Shown here piece after piece: positions 8,408-18,239 of a stretch of DNA of 64,000 nt. Numbering within the stretch: the stretch's first letter is position 1; each line of letters starts with the position of its first letter. Position numbers and translations under genes: made by a program. The stretch is from NCBI GenBank assembly GCA_902779085.1, contig CACYZY010000009.1, forward strand, positions 1 to 64,000. The letters are read 5' to 3'. This DNA is from an uncultured Bacteroidales bacterium (GTDB lineage Bacteria > Bacteroidota > Bacteroidia > Bacteroidales > Bacteroidaceae). The notes beneath the pieces are model-generated. The model saw only the letters and a program-made list of their open reading frames with translations, was not told the DNA's origin and ran no database searches.

Positions 8408-9985
8408 CTAAAGCCTATTAATGGCATTTATTAGATGGTATCCGACCATCAACCAAACAACAAACAGGGTACTGATGGCCCTTGTTGCTGAACGTAAGTT
8501 CAAATATCGGATAAAAAGGTAAATACAACAATAAAACAGCGATATTTCAAGCACACTTGTCCATAGATTATCAATGGAAGCCATTGGCAAACGTGATAAA
8601 AAAAGCAGTAATTCATTTAATGCTTTGATGAAGCTATTGATACAATCTGCTATCCCTTGTTGAAACCCAGAAAAAGGTGTGAAAAACAGCATGATGACAG
8701 CTCCATACATTATGATTGTTATTAGTGGCAAAACTAGTATGTTGCTTAGTAAAAAATGAGTGGAGAAACGGTGAAAGTATAGAATGACTAATGGAGCTGT
8801 ACCGATTTGTGCAGCGATAGATACTGTCATGATATCTTTTACCTTTTTAACTACTACATTGCTGGGTTTTGGTAATGAGGCAGCTAATCTTGGTTGAAGG
8901 ACTAAAATGGAAGCTACTGCGATGAATGAGAGCTGAAAGCCGACATCAAATAACCATAGAGGATTAAACAGAAGCATTCCAAAAGCAGTCAGCGTTAAAA
9001 CATGGAGAGTCGCAGGACGTTCTTCTCTCATCGAAGCAATAGCATGCATACTAAACATGATAGTAGAACGAACCACAGAGGTTGAAAGTCCTGTGAATAT
9101 GGCAAAGGCCCAAAGCGTAATAATGATAATGCATATGGATATTGGTTTAAGATATGAAGAATGTTTCCATAATGGCATGAGGAGTAGAAGCATAAATCCA
9201 TAAATTAGGCCAATGTGCAGCCCTGATAGTGCCAGTACATGACTTACACCTGCCACCGAATAGACCTCACGTATTTCATCGCTCAGCTCTTCTTTTGAGC
9301 CTGTGGTCAATGCGGACAAAATGGCGAATTCGTCTCCTTCAAATCCAAGGCTTTTATATCTGTCAATAACGATTGCTCGGGAATCCTGTAATCTTTGCAT
9401 CCAGCTGGTTTTGTTGTTGTGACCTTTTACAAGCCAATGTCCTGCTCTGACATATGCAGTACCCGTAACACCTTTTCGTTTTAGATAGCCTACATAGTCA
9501 AAATCACCAGTATTATCATTGCTTGGGGCTTGCAATGTCGTATTCAACAAGATAGTGTCACCTCGGTTTATTGATGCTGACGCTTCATCCTTTGTTATAT
9601 ATAGGAGAAAAAGGTGTGACTTCCCATTGCGATCATAAACGTCAGATGGTAACAAGTAAGTACGAGGCTTTTCTTGTGGGTGTTCCTTTATGACCGCTAT
9701 GTAACTATCAGCTTTCCCAGAAAAGGGGTACTCAATTTTTGCCAACTGCCATGATGTTAGTAAATAACCAATGCAAAGAATGAAGACATTTAATGCTGAG
9801 CCAAACAACCAATCAAATCGTTTGCTCAATAATCGTTCTGTAACTAAAACACCCCATGACAACAAAGCAATTGCACATACCCATTCTATATGAGATATGT
9901 GCAAGTACCATCCCATTACAATGCCAGCCACTAGTGGCAACAGTAGTCTGATTGATGGGTGCCGTTGGATAGCAGCTGACAACAT
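8408..9985 (-). CDS. comEC: ComEC/Rec2 family membrane protein
   Basis: 525 residues. ComEC forms the inner-membrane channel for single-stranded DNA uptake. Several hydrophobic helices at the N-terminus are followed by a soluble OB-like part (DUF4131-type, with DTILLNTTLQAP) and then the Competence domain with its hallmark GVSHVLALSGLHIGLIYG near residue 246. The C-terminal metallo-beta-lactamase domain of long ComEC proteins is absent, which is the usual short form in Bacteroidota. Whether this organism is naturally competent cannot be told. The gene lies three bases after rpe on the same strand, consistent with an operon. Confidence 0.88.
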   Translation of the reverse strand: MLSAAIQRHPSIRLLLPLVAGIVMGWYLHISHIEWVCAIALLSWGVLVTERLLSKRFDWLFGSALNVFILCIGYLLTSWQLAKIEYPFSGKADSYIAVIKEHPQEKPRTYLLPSDVYDRNGKSHLFLLYITKDEASASINRGDTILLNTTLQAPSNDNTGDFDYVGYLKRKGVTGTAYVRAGHWLVKGHNNKTSWMQRLQDSRAIVIDRYKSLGFEGDEFAILSALTTGSKEELSDEIREVYSVAGVSHVLALSGLHIGLIYGFMLLLLMPLWKHSSYLKPISICIIIITLWAFAIFTGLSTSVVRSTIMFSMHAIASMREERPATLHVLTLTAFGMLLFNPLWLFDVGFQLSFIAVASILVLQPRLAASLPKPSNVVVKKVKDIMTVSIAAQIGTAPLVILYFHRFSTHFLLSNILVLPLITIIMYGAVIMLFFTPFSGFQQGIADCINSFIKALNELLLFLSRLPMASIDNLWTSVLEISLFYCCIYLFIRYLNLRSATRAISTLFVVWLMVGYHLINAINRL

Positions 9986-9988
9986 AAA

Positions 9989-10639
9989 TTATAGATTCTT
10001 CAAAGCTTCAATAGCTGCTATAGGGTCAGCTGCGGAGAAAACTGCATTGCCTGCTACTAGTACGTCAGCTCCTGCTTCAATAAGTCTGGCACCTGTATTA
10101 ATATTCACTCCTCCATCAATCTCAATTAATGCGCGAGAACCAGATTCATTAATCAAATCACGTAACTCACGGGTTTTCTTTACCGTATTTTCAATAAACT
10201 TCTGCCCTCCAAAACCAGGATTGACTCCCATAAGCAATACCATGTAAACATCGTTGATAACGTCTTTCAGTAAAGAAACAGGTGTTGAGGGATTCAAGGT
10301 GACGGCTGGCTCCATGCCGGCATCGCGAATTTGTTGAATAACACGGTGCAGATGTGGGCAGGTTTCATAATGTACGTTCATAATATATGCACCTAATGCC
10401 TTAATTTCTGGTATGAATTTCTCTGGTTGTACAATCATTAAATGCACATCTAAAGGTTTGTTAGAAAGTTTAACCACGTGCTTAAGTACAGGAAATCCAA
10501 ATGAAATGTTTGGCACAAAAACACCGTCCATGATGTCACAGTGAATCCAATCGGCTTCACTCTGGTTCAGCATGTCTATTTCATCAGCCAAGTGGGCGAA
10601 ATCGGCTGATAGGATAGAAGGGGAGATGATAGGTTTCAT
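9989..10639 (-). CDS. rpe: Ribulose-phosphate 3-epimerase
   Basis: 216 residues, the usual length, TIM barrel. Interconverts ribulose-5-phosphate and xylulose-5-phosphate in the pentose phosphate pathway. Motifs: SPSILSADFAHL at the N-terminus, HCDIMDGVFVPNISFG with catalytic His/Asp, VHLMIVQPE, MGVNPGFGGQKF and the phosphate-binding IDGGVN plus GADVLVAGNAVF. It lies seven bases downstream of fmt and three upstream of comEC, in a run of same-strand genes that is probably one transcription unit. Confidence 0.96.
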   Translation of the reverse strand: MKPIISPSILSADFAHLADEIDMLNQSEADWIHCDIMDGVFVPNISFGFPVLKHVVKLSNKPLDVHLMIVQPEKFIPEIKALGAYIMNVHYETCPHLHRVIQQIRDAGMEPAVTLNPSTPVSLLKDVINDVYMVLLMGVNPGFGGQKFIENTVKKTRELRDLINESGSRALIEIDGGVNINTGARLIEAGADVLVAGNAVFSAADPIAAIEALKNL

Positions 10640-10646
10640 ATGTTTA

Positions 10647-11645
10647 TTATTTAAAAGTACAATCGTTTGTTATTTTAAAACCACGTAACAGCTCTTCTGT
10701 CTGTAGTCTTTTTTTTCCAGGCAGTTGCAAAGACTTGATGCTGATGAAGCCATCTGCTACAGCTACATGCAGGTATGTCTTACTGTCAGTCATAATACTT
10801 CCTGCATTTAATGGATGGGATTTTGCTATCTTTTCTGTCTCGAAGATTTTAACAGGCAGGGGTTCTTCAGAATTAGGTTGAAGTAATTCTGTCCATGCAG
10901 CAGGATAAGGTGATAAACCTCTTACATGGTCGTATATCTTTTTTACGGTACTATTCCAATTGATGCGGCAGGTGTCTTTAAAGATTTTGGGCGCAGGGCG
11001 TAACTCGCCCACCACTGCCATCTGTTCTTGAGGGATTGACTTTACTGTGCCGTTGATAATGGCATCCACAGTTTCTGTTACCAACTTGCCTCCCAGTATC
11101 ATCAACTTATCATGAACAATACCAACATCGTCAGTGTCTGCTATGGGTATCTTAACTTGTTGAATTACTTCTCCAGTATCGATCTCATGCTTAAGGAAAA
11201 AAGTGGTAATACCAGTTTCTGTGTCACCATTCATTACAGCCCAGTTGATGGGGGCAGCTCCACGGTATTGGGGTAACAGTGATGCGTGAAGGTTAAAGGT
11301 TCCATACCTTGGCATATTCCACACTACTTCAGGCAACATCCTGAAAGCTACAACAATTTGCAAGTCTGCCTGCCATGCCCTAAGGTTTTCTAAAAATGTC
11401 TCATCCTTCAGTTTTTCTGGTTGCAACAATGGCAGGTCGTGTTCTAATGCGTATTGTTTTACTGGTGAGAACTGAATTTTGTGCCCTCTACCAGCAGGCT
11501 TGTCGGGCATGGTAATAACTCCCACTACGTTGTATCCGCCTTCTACCAGACAGCGCAGAGATTCAACTGCAAAATCTGGCGTGCCCATATACACTATCCT
11601 CAAGCTATCTTTAGATTGACCTTCTTTCTCCATCTCTTTCTTCAA
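10647..11645 (-). CDS. fmt: Methionyl-tRNA formyltransferase
   Basis: 332 residues. Formylates initiator Met-tRNA using 10-formyl-tetrahydrofolate. Visible: IVYMGTPDFAVESL at the N-terminus of the Rossmann domain, the folate-binding and catalytic NLHASLLPQYRGAAPINWA (Asn, His) and the later IDTGEV (Asp). The C-terminal OB-like domain follows from about residue 220. About 15 extra residues, rich in Lys and Glu, precede the conserved start; an internal ATG at the YMGTP motif would be too short, so the given start is kept. Confidence 0.95.
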   Translation of the reverse strand: MKKEMEKEGQSKDSLRIVYMGTPDFAVESLRCLVEGGYNVVGVITMPDKPAGRGHKIQFSPVKQYALEHDLPLLQPEKLKDETFLENLRAWQADLQIVVAFRMLPEVVWNMPRYGTFNLHASLLPQYRGAAPINWAVMNGDTETGITTFFLKHEIDTGEVIQQVKIPIADTDDVGIVHDKLMILGGKLVTETVDAIINGTVKSIPQEQMAVVGELRPAPKIFKDTCRINWNSTVKKIYDHVRGLSPYPAAWTELLQPNSEEPLPVKIFETEKIAKSHPLNAGSIMTDSKTYLHVAVADGFISIKSLQLPGKKRLQTEELLRGFKITNDCTFK

Positions 11646-11652
11646 TAGTTTT

Positions 11653-13449
11653 TCATTCGGCCGTTAAATTCAACAACATGCCTCGGTATGAATTGAATAT
11701 TTTCGACTTTGATACGAACCCAATATATTTGCCATCTTCATCTACTACAGGTAGATTCCAGGCATTTGTCTCGTCAAACTTCTGCATTACTTGAGCCATG
11801 TTGTCATTATAGAGTAACCTACCAGGAGGTGATACCATCAGTCTTTCAACAGTAAACCTATGGTATAGTTCTTGCCTGAACATGATGTTACGGATATTAT
11901 CCAATAATACTATACCCAATAATCTTCCCTCTGCATCAACTACAGGGAATATATTTCGCTTTGATGTGGCGATGACACCAATCATCTCACCCATATCCAT
12001 TTCGGGACGTACTGTTTTGAAATCTTTCTCCACAACGTTTTCAGTTTTCATCAGCGTCAGTATTGCTTTGTCTTTGTGATGGGTAAGTAGTTCGCCTTTT
12101 TTTGCCAGTCGCATAGAATAGATGCTATGAGGTTCGAATACGATGATGGTCAGATAGGCACTAACAGAAACTATCAGCAGTGGCAAAAACAAGTCGTATC
12201 CTCCAGTTAATTCTGCAATAAGAAACACTCCAGTAAGCGGGGCATGCATTACACCACTCATGATGCCTGCCATTCCCAATAAAGCAAAATTCTTTTCAGG
12301 CAGGTAGTTAGTAAAGTCAATGGTATTGCTATAATGAGCAAAAACAAATCCTGCAATACAGCCAAGAAATAACGACGGAGCAAATACACCACCACATCCT
12401 CCTCCTCCGTTAGTAGCGCTTGATGCAAATACTTTTGTAAGCAGAATTAAGAGTAGGAACACTATCAGCCAGTTGTTGTGTCCATAGAAAATAGAGTTAT
12501 TCATCACGGCATTCCAGTCTTGGTTGGAAGCCCCATTCAACAGTAAGGTGATGGTGTCATAACCTTCTCCATAAAGAGGAGGGAACAAGAAAATAAGGAT
12601 GCTAAGTATAAAACCTCCAAAAAGAAACTTGCGCCAATTCTTGTTTAGCTTGGCAAACAAGTTCTCTGTGGCATTCATGGCTCGTGTAAAATAAAGAGAT
12701 ACCAATCCACAGAAGATACCCAATAAAATGACATATGGAATGCGGTTGAGTTGAAATGCCTCGTCTAAGTGAAACTCAAACATAGCGTTCTGCCCTGATG
12801 TCAGATAGGCAACAGTAGCTGCTGTTACAGAAGCTATCAGCAATGGCAATAACGAACTCATGGTTAGGTCAATCATAATGACCTCAATAGTGAATACCAA
12901 ACCCGCAATGGGCGCTTTGAAAATGCCAGCTACTGCTCCTGCTGCACCACAACCTACCAGTAGCATTAATGTACTTTGGGACATCTTAAATGTAGTGCCC
13001 AGTTGTGAACCAATTGCAGATCCAGTCAGGACGATAGGCGCCTCTGCTCCTACTGATCCTCCAAAACCGATGGTAATGGAACTAGCAATCAAACTTGACC
13101 AAGTGTTATGTCTTTTAATATGCCCTTCTCTGCGGGAAATAGCATAAAGTATTTTGGTTACTCCGTGGCTGATGTCGTCTTTCACGATATGGCGGATGAA
13201 AAGTCCTGTCAGGAAAATGCCAATGACAGGATATACCAGATACAGAAAATTGGCCTCAGAACTGATAAAACTGCCTGTAAGTATTGATTGTATCCATGCG
13301 ATAAGCATTTTCAGAACTATAGCAGCTAAAGCACAACACAAGCCAACAATGAAGCTTAATATCAACACAAACTGTTTTTCTCTAATATGCTGTTCGCGCC
13401 ATAGTATGAACCGCTCTAAACGGGTTTTTCTGGTCACAGGTTTTTCCAT
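11653..13449 (-). CDS. ClC family chloride channel/transporter with CBS pair
   Basis: About 598 residues. ClC membrane protein with ten or more hydrophobic helices, followed by two CBS domains in the last 130 residues (VRPEMDMGEMIGVIA and the VERLMVSPPGRLL half). The ion-path motifs are visible: GFGGSVGAEAP, holding the gating Glu of the GxEGP loop, and GGGGCGGVFAPSLFLG, equal to the family GxFxP loop. It would move chloride, or exchange it for protons, across the inner membrane, and the CBS pair may sense adenosine nucleotides. A GTG two codons upstream (13455) overlaps the tsaC stop; the ATG at 13449 is preferred. Confidence 0.9.
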   Translation of the reverse strand: MEKPVTRKTRLERFILWREQHIREKQFVLILSFIVGLCCALAAIVLKMLIAWIQSILTGSFISSEANFLYLVYPVIGIFLTGLFIRHIVKDDISHGVTKILYAISRREGHIKRHNTWSSLIASSITIGFGGSVGAEAPIVLTGSAIGSQLGTTFKMSQSTLMLLVGCGAAGAVAGIFKAPIAGLVFTIEVIMIDLTMSSLLPLLIASVTAATVAYLTSGQNAMFEFHLDEAFQLNRIPYVILLGIFCGLVSLYFTRAMNATENLFAKLNKNWRKFLFGGFILSILIFLFPPLYGEGYDTITLLLNGASNQDWNAVMNNSIFYGHNNWLIVFLLLILLTKVFASSATNGGGGCGGVFAPSLFLGCIAGFVFAHYSNTIDFTNYLPEKNFALLGMAGIMSGVMHAPLTGVFLIAELTGGYDLFLPLLIVSVSAYLTIIVFEPHSIYSMRLAKKGELLTHHKDKAILTLMKTENVVEKDFKTVRPEMDMGEMIGVIATSKRNIFPVVDAEGRLLGIVLLDNIRNIMFRQELYHRFTVERLMVSPPGRLLYNDNMAQVMQKFDETNAWNLPVVDEDGKYIGFVSKSKIFNSYRGMLLNLTAE

Positions 13450-13451
13450 AG

Positions 13452-14027
13452 TCACATTCTGATTATCTTTATTTCCCCCTTTGCACTGAGTTTTACAATA
13501 CTCGAAGGCTTTGCTTTGGTCTTTTCATCTCTTCTGCTTTCTACGATGTAATCAACGGCTTGCTTGATCTCCTCACTGATCTCACTAAAATTAGCGGGAG
13601 AAGGAGTCCCACTAATGTTGGCAGATGTTGATACAATAGCTTTGCGAAATCTTAGACATAGCTGTTTGGAAAAGTACTCATTTGTTACACGTATGCCCAC
13701 GCTGCCATCTTCAGCAAGTAGGTTGGGGGCCAGGTTGCGTGCTCCGTCATAAATGATGGTCATAGGTTTATCGGCCATTTCAATCAAGTCCCATGCCACA
13801 TCATTTATTTCCTTCACATAATAATTAAGTTTGGCTGCTGTGTCAATTAACACCAGCATCGCTTTACTGTCAACTCTATGTTTAATCTCGAACACACGTT
13901 TCACTGCATCTTCATTGGTAGCATCGCACCCAATACCCCAGATGGTATCAGTAGGGTAGAGAATGATGCCTCCTTTTTCCATTACCTCACAAGCCTTTCG
14001 TATGTCTTCACTTATATTCATTATCAT
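13452..14027 (-). CDS. tsaC: L-threonylcarbamoyladenylate synthase (Sua5/YrdC)
   Basis: 191 residues, the short YrdC-type enzyme without the Sua5 tail. Makes threonylcarbamoyl-AMP from threonine, bicarbonate and ATP for the t6A37 modification of ANN-decoding tRNAs. Motifs: GGIILYPTDTIWGIGCDA, VFEIKHR (KxR), VGIRVTNEY and STSANISGTPSP. It is the first gene of the minus-strand run tsaC-clc-fmt-rpe-comEC, all separated by ten bases or fewer. A second in-frame ATG two codons later is equally possible as a start. Confidence 0.93.
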   Translation of the reverse strand: MIMNISEDIRKACEVMEKGGIILYPTDTIWGIGCDATNEDAVKRVFEIKHRVDSKAMLVLIDTAAKLNYYVKEINDVAWDLIEMADKPMTIIYDGARNLAPNLLAEDGSVGIRVTNEYFSKQLCLRFRKAIVSTSANISGTPSPANFSEISEEIKQAVDYIVESRRDEKTKAKPSSIVKLSAKGEIKIIRM

Positions 14028-14086
14028 TTTTTAAAGTCAATACTAAATCTTTCGTATTTCTTGACTGTTTTCATCTGCAAAATTAG

Positions 14087-14094
14087 TATTTTTG
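14087..14094 (+). promoter_or_regulatory. Promoter -7 box for the thioesterase gene
   Basis: TATTTTTG lies 20 bases before the start at 14115, in the divergent region between tsaC and this gene. TTG at 14061-14063 may serve as a weak -33 element. Confidence 0.6.
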
Positions 14095-14114
14095 CAGCGA
14101 TAATAAAATAATTC

Positions 14115-14573
14115 ATGAAAAATCCGAGTGATAATATCAGTTACCGCCATACTTTACCCATTCAACTCCGGTTTGGTGACATCGATAGGTTTGGCCATGT
14201 CAATAATGTAGTGTATTTCCAGTTTTATGACCTGGGAAAGAGCGAATATTTTGCAACCGTTTGTCCTAATGTTGATTGGTCTGCTATTGGCATAGTAGCT
14301 GTTCACGTCACTGCCGATTTCCTTTCCCAGATTCGTGGCACTGACGATGTGGCTGTCCAAACAGCTGTCACCGCTATCGGAACAAAAAGTTTTACCTTAG
14401 CGCAACGTGTTATTGACGTGCGTACCAATGAGGTGAAGTGTGTAGGTACATCAGTTATGGTTACCTATGATCTCAAAGCACTTGAATCTATTCCACTCCG
14501 CGAAGAATGGATAGAGGCCATATGCGCATACGAGGGGAGAGATGTCAGAAAAGAGAAAAAATACCATCCTTGA
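14115..14573 (+). CDS. Acyl-CoA thioesterase, 4HBT hot-dog family
   Basis: 152 residues, a single hot-dog domain. Motifs RFGDIDRFGHVNNVVYFQFYD are the 4-hydroxybenzoyl-CoA thioesterase signature with catalytic Asp (GDID), followed by HVTADFLSQIRGTDDV. Members hydrolyse acyl-CoA or acyl-ACP thioesters; the substrate cannot be told. It stands alone between a divergent promoter and a hairpin terminator, so it is a single-gene unit. Confidence 0.85.
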   Translation: MKNPSDNISYRHTLPIQLRFGDIDRFGHVNNVVYFQFYDLGKSEYFATVCPNVDWSAIGIVAVHVTADFLSQIRGTDDVAVQTAVTAIGTKSFTLAQRVIDVRTNEVKCVGTSVMVTYDLKALESIPLREEWIEAICAYEGRDVRKEKKYHP

Positions 14574-14585
14574 GCCCTGTTTAAC

Positions 14586-14612
14586 AAAAATTACATATTT
14601 GGTGTAATTTTT
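14586..14612 (+). terminator. Terminator after the thioesterase gene
   Basis: AAAAATTACA and TGTAATTTTT form a perfect 10-bp stem with a 7-base loop; the 3' arm itself supplies the T tract. Confidence 0.8.
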
Positions 14613-14730
14613 ACATTCCTTTATAGCATATAATTGCAGATAATTCCCTATCTTTACCGCTTGTTGGAAAATATGTTTTAATTCTTTCCGACTCTATGCC
14701 TTATGATAAAAAATAAAAAAAATATATATA

Positions 14731-16446
14731 ATGACTTACAAATGGAATTATCTGCCCATTTCAACCGATCAGACAGAGGCGAGCCATCAGCTGGCTCAGG
14801 ACCTGGGTATCAGCCCGATCCTGGGTAGACTGTTGGTAGAACGAGGCATTACAGATGTCTCGTCTGCGAAGAAGTTCTTCCGCCCTCAACTGCCCGACCT
14901 GATTGATCCTTTCTTGATGAAGGACATGGATGTGGCAGTAGATCGCTTAAACAAAGCACTGGGTAAGAAAGAACGCATCTTGGTTTATGGGGACTATGAT
15001 GTGGACGGCACAACGGCTGTGTCGTTAGTTTATAAATTTATACAGGAGTTTTACTCTAATATTGATTACTATATTCCGGATCGTTACGAAGAGGGATATG
15101 GTGTGTCGTTCAAGGGAGTTGACTATGCTGTTGAGACTGGTGTTAAGCTGGTTATCGTGTTGGATTGTGGCATAAAGGCTGTGGATGAGATAGCCTATGC
15201 AAAGGAGAAGGGAGTTGATTTCATCATTTGCGATCATCATGTGCCCGATGATGTGTTACCTCCGGCAGTGGCTATCTTGAATGCCAAACGTCTTGACAAT
15301 ACTTATCCTTACGAGCATTTAAGTGGATGTGGTGTGGGCTTTAAGTTCATGCAAGCTTTTGCCATAAGCAATGGTATTGAGTTTCATCGCTTGATACCAC
15401 TGCTAGATTTGTGCGCCGTAAGTATCGCTTCTGACATTGTACCAATAATGGGTGAGAATCGTATTTTAGCTTATCATGGGCTGAAGCAGATTAACAGTAA
15501 TCCAAGTATCGGACTGAAGGCCATTATTGATATATGCGGCTTATCAGATAAAGAGATAACCATGAGTGATATTATCTTTAAGATAGGTCCTCGTCTCAAT
15601 GCCTCTGGGCGTATGCAAAATGGCAAGGATTCTGTTGACTTGTTGACAGAGAGAGATATCAAAGTGGCACTGAAGAAAGCCAATCAGATAAATGAATATA
15701 ACGAGCAACGCAAAGATCTGGACAAGCAGATGACCGAAGAAGCCAACGAGATTGTGTCAAAGGCAGAAGGATTAAATGATAAACGTGCTATTGTACTCTA
15801 TAATCCTGATTGGCATAAAGGTGTGATTGGCATTGTGGCTTCTCGTCTTACTGAGGTATTCTATCGGCCTGCTGTTGTATTGACTCGCACCAACGATTTG
15901 GCTACTGGTTCAGCTCGCTCAGTCTCTGGTTTCGATGTCTATCAGGCAGTAGAGTATTGCCGTGATCTGCTGGAGAATTTTGGCGGTCATACCTATGCTG
16001 CCGGTCTGTCAATGAAGGTTGAGAATGTCCCCGAATTCAGACGTCGTTTTGAGGAGTATGTTGACAAGCATATCATGGAGGAGCAGACTGTTCCTGTTAT
16101 TGATATTAATGCAGAGATAGACTTTAAGGACATTACTACAAAATTCTGTAATGACCTTAAGAAGTTCAATCCTTTTGGCCCGGATAATATGAAGCCTATT
16201 TTCTGCACGCACAATGTGTTCGACTATGGTACCAGCAAGGTGGTAGGTAAAGAGCAAGAACATATCAAACTGGAACTGGTTGACAACAAGTCTAACAAAG
16301 TTATGAACGGCATTGCGTTCGGACAAAGTTCTCGTGCAAGATTTATCAAAACCAAGCGCTCGTTCGACATCTGCTACACCATTGAGGAGAATACCCACAA
16401 GAAAGGTGATGTGCAGTTGCAGATTGAAGACATACAGCCTAATTAA
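14731..16446 (+). CDS. recJ: Single-stranded-DNA exonuclease RecJ
   Basis: 571 residues, standard RecJ size. A 5'-3' single-strand exonuclease in recombination and mismatch repair. DHH-family motifs: VYGDYDVDGTTAVSLVY (motif I, metal-binding Asp), LDCGIK (motif II), ICDHHVP (motif III) and GCGVGFKFMQ (motif IV). Then GPRLNASGRM, the DHHA1 domain with GGHTYAAG, and a C-terminal OB-like domain (INAEIDFKDIT). It is followed 18 bases later by recQ, so the two repair enzymes, which cooperate in resection, are probably made from one transcript. Confidence 0.96.
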   Translation: MTYKWNYLPISTDQTEASHQLAQDLGISPILGRLLVERGITDVSSAKKFFRPQLPDLIDPFLMKDMDVAVDRLNKALGKKERILVYGDYDVDGTTAVSLVYKFIQEFYSNIDYYIPDRYEEGYGVSFKGVDYAVETGVKLVIVLDCGIKAVDEIAYAKEKGVDFIICDHHVPDDVLPPAVAILNAKRLDNTYPYEHLSGCGVGFKFMQAFAISNGIEFHRLIPLLDLCAVSIASDIVPIMGENRILAYHGLKQINSNPSIGLKAIIDICGLSDKEITMSDIIFKIGPRLNASGRMQNGKDSVDLLTERDIKVALKKANQINEYNEQRKDLDKQMTEEANEIVSKAEGLNDKRAIVLYNPDWHKGVIGIVASRLTEVFYRPAVVLTRTNDLATGSARSVSGFDVYQAVEYCRDLLENFGGHTYAAGLSMKVENVPEFRRRFEEYVDKHIMEEQTVPVIDINAEIDFKDITTKFCNDLKKFNPFGPDNMKPIFCTHNVFDYGTSKVVGKEQEHIKLELVDNKSNKVMNGIAFGQSSRARFIKTKRSFDICYTIEENTHKKGDVQLQIEDIQPN

Positions 16447-16464
16447 ATGACTGTGTGACAGCTG

Positions 16465-18168
16465 ATGACTGACTATCTCAGCATATTACGTCAATACTGG
16501 GGCTACGACTCGTTCCGTGGCATTCAGCAAGATATCATCGAAAGCATTGGCTCAGGCAAAGATACCCTGGGCTTGATGCCAACGGGTGGTGGTAAGTCCA
16601 TCACTTTTCAAGTGCCTGCTTTGGCAATGGATGGCATGTGTCTGGTCATCACTCCTCTTATAGCATTGATGAAAGACCAGGTTAGGCATCTGAGAGAGCA
16701 GAACATCCGTGCGTTAGCTATATATGCGGGCATGACCCGTAGTGAAATCACTCAAATATTCGATAATGCCATCTTTGGCGATTATAAATTCTTGTATGTT
16801 TCTCCTGAGCGATTGGAAACGGAAATGTTCCGTCAACGCCTCAAGCAGATGCACATCAGCATGATAGTGGTCGATGAGAGCCATTGCATCTCACAATGGG
16901 GCTACGATTTCCGCCCTTCCTACCTACAAATTGCTGAAATCAGAGACTTCATGCCAGAGGTGCCCGTCTTGGCACTTACTGCCACAGCTACACCCGAGGT
17001 AGTGGCTGATATCCAACATCAGTTGCATTTCCGTCATGAGAACGTGTTCCGCATGAGCTTTGAACGCACTAATCTGGCTTATGTGGTGCGGCAGTTAGAT
17101 GACAAACGAGGCGAGTTATTACATATCCTTCGAAGTGTGCCGGGCAGTGCCATCATTTATGTGCGGAACCGAAAGCGCACCAAAGAGGTAGCTGAGATGC
17201 TGCAACACGAAAAGGTGTCTGCCACATTCTATCATGCAGGTTTGGAGCAAGTTGCGCGAGACATGCGCCAGCGAGATTGGCAAGAAGGCAAATGCAGGGT
17301 CATTGTAGCCACTAATGCTTTCGGCATGGGAATTGATAAACCTGATGTGCGCTTGGTGATACATGTAGATATTCCCGATTCTATTGAGGCCTATTTTCAA
17401 GAAGCAGGACGTGCCGGACGTGATGGGAAGAAATCTTATGCGGTGTTGCTCTATAATAGCTCTGACTTGACGACCTTGAGACGCCGTGTGGCAGAAAGTT
17501 TCCCGGAGAAAGACTATATCCGTGAGGTGTATGAGAAGCTTCAATTCTATTTTCAGATGGCTATGGGTGATGGTTTGGGCTGTGTAAAGGAATTCAAACT
17601 AGATGATTTTTGCGTAAAATTCAAACTTTTCCCTGTTCAGGCTGATAGTGCACTTCGCATCTTAACTCAGGCAGGCTATATCACCTATACAGATGAGCAG
17701 CACCGTGCTTCGCGTTTGATGTTTACCTTGCGACGTGATGAGTTATATAAGTTACAACATCTCAGTGAAGAGGCCGATCGTCTGATTCAGACTACCCTAC
17801 GTTGTTATACCGGCTTGTTTTCTGATTATGCTTATATTGACGAAGAGCTCCTTGCATTGCGCACCTATCTGACGCATGACAAGGTATATCAGATTTTCCG
17901 TCATCTGTCCCAACAGCATATTGTTAGTTATATTCCTGCTAAAAGCACTCCTTATATTATTTATGCGCGCGAGCGTGTAGAGAAAGATCGTCTTGTCATT
18001 CCTTCTTCGGCTTACGAAGATAGGAAAGAACGCTTGAAGAGGCGTATTGAGGCTATGATCAGTTATGTTCAAAACAAGGTAACCTGCCGCAGTCGACTCC
18101 TTCTAAGTTATTTTGGTGAGGAGAATGACCATCGTTGCGGACAATGTGATGTGTGTTGTCATTCTTAG
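16465..18168 (+). CDS. recQ: RecQ-family ATP-dependent DNA helicase
   Basis: 567 residues. SF2 3'-5' helicase. Motifs: MPTGGGKSITFQVPAL (Walker A), TPLIALMKDQV (Ia), VVDESHCISQWGYDFRPSY (DEAH and aromatic-rich loop), LALTATATP (III), IIYVRNRKRTKEVA (IV) and QEAGRAGRDG (VI). The zinc-binding Cys cluster is at the C-terminus (CRSRLLLSYFG then CGQCDVCC). The HRDC domain is absent, so this is a short form. Bacteroidales often have a second, longer RecQ; this may be the accessory copy. Confidence 0.93.
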   Translation: MTDYLSILRQYWGYDSFRGIQQDIIESIGSGKDTLGLMPTGGGKSITFQVPALAMDGMCLVITPLIALMKDQVRHLREQNIRALAIYAGMTRSEITQIFDNAIFGDYKFLYVSPERLETEMFRQRLKQMHISMIVVDESHCISQWGYDFRPSYLQIAEIRDFMPEVPVLALTATATPEVVADIQHQLHFRHENVFRMSFERTNLAYVVRQLDDKRGELLHILRSVPGSAIIYVRNRKRTKEVAEMLQHEKVSATFYHAGLEQVARDMRQRDWQEGKCRVIVATNAFGMGIDKPDVRLVIHVDIPDSIEAYFQEAGRAGRDGKKSYAVLLYNSSDLTTLRRRVAESFPEKDYIREVYEKLQFYFQMAMGDGLGCVKEFKLDDFCVKFKLFPVQADSALRILTQAGYITYTDEQHRASRLMFTLRRDELYKLQHLSEEADRLIQTTLRCYTGLFSDYAYIDEELLALRTYLTHDKVYQIFRHLSQQHIVSYIPAKSTPYIIYARERVEKDRLVIPSSAYEDRKERLKRRIEAMISYVQNKVTCRSRLLLSYFGEENDHRCGQCDVCCHS

Positions 18169-18189
18169 ATGAATTAATCAATTAATATA

Positions 18190-18221
18190 TTTGTTATTCT
18201 CTATTACAACTGCTATCTTTG
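18190..18221 (+). promoter_or_regulatory. Full Bacteroidota promoter for the TPR gene
   Basis: TTTG (18190-18193), 20 bases, then TATCTTTG (18214-18221). Transcription would start near 18228, so the leader before the ATG at 18240 is only about 12 bases. Confidence 0.82.
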
Positions 18222-18239
18222 CCCCATAAAATCGTGAAT

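Noticed and set aside
13450-13455. GTG start for the ClC gene
   Set aside because: An ATG two codons inside is available and fits the tsaC stop better; the difference is minor.
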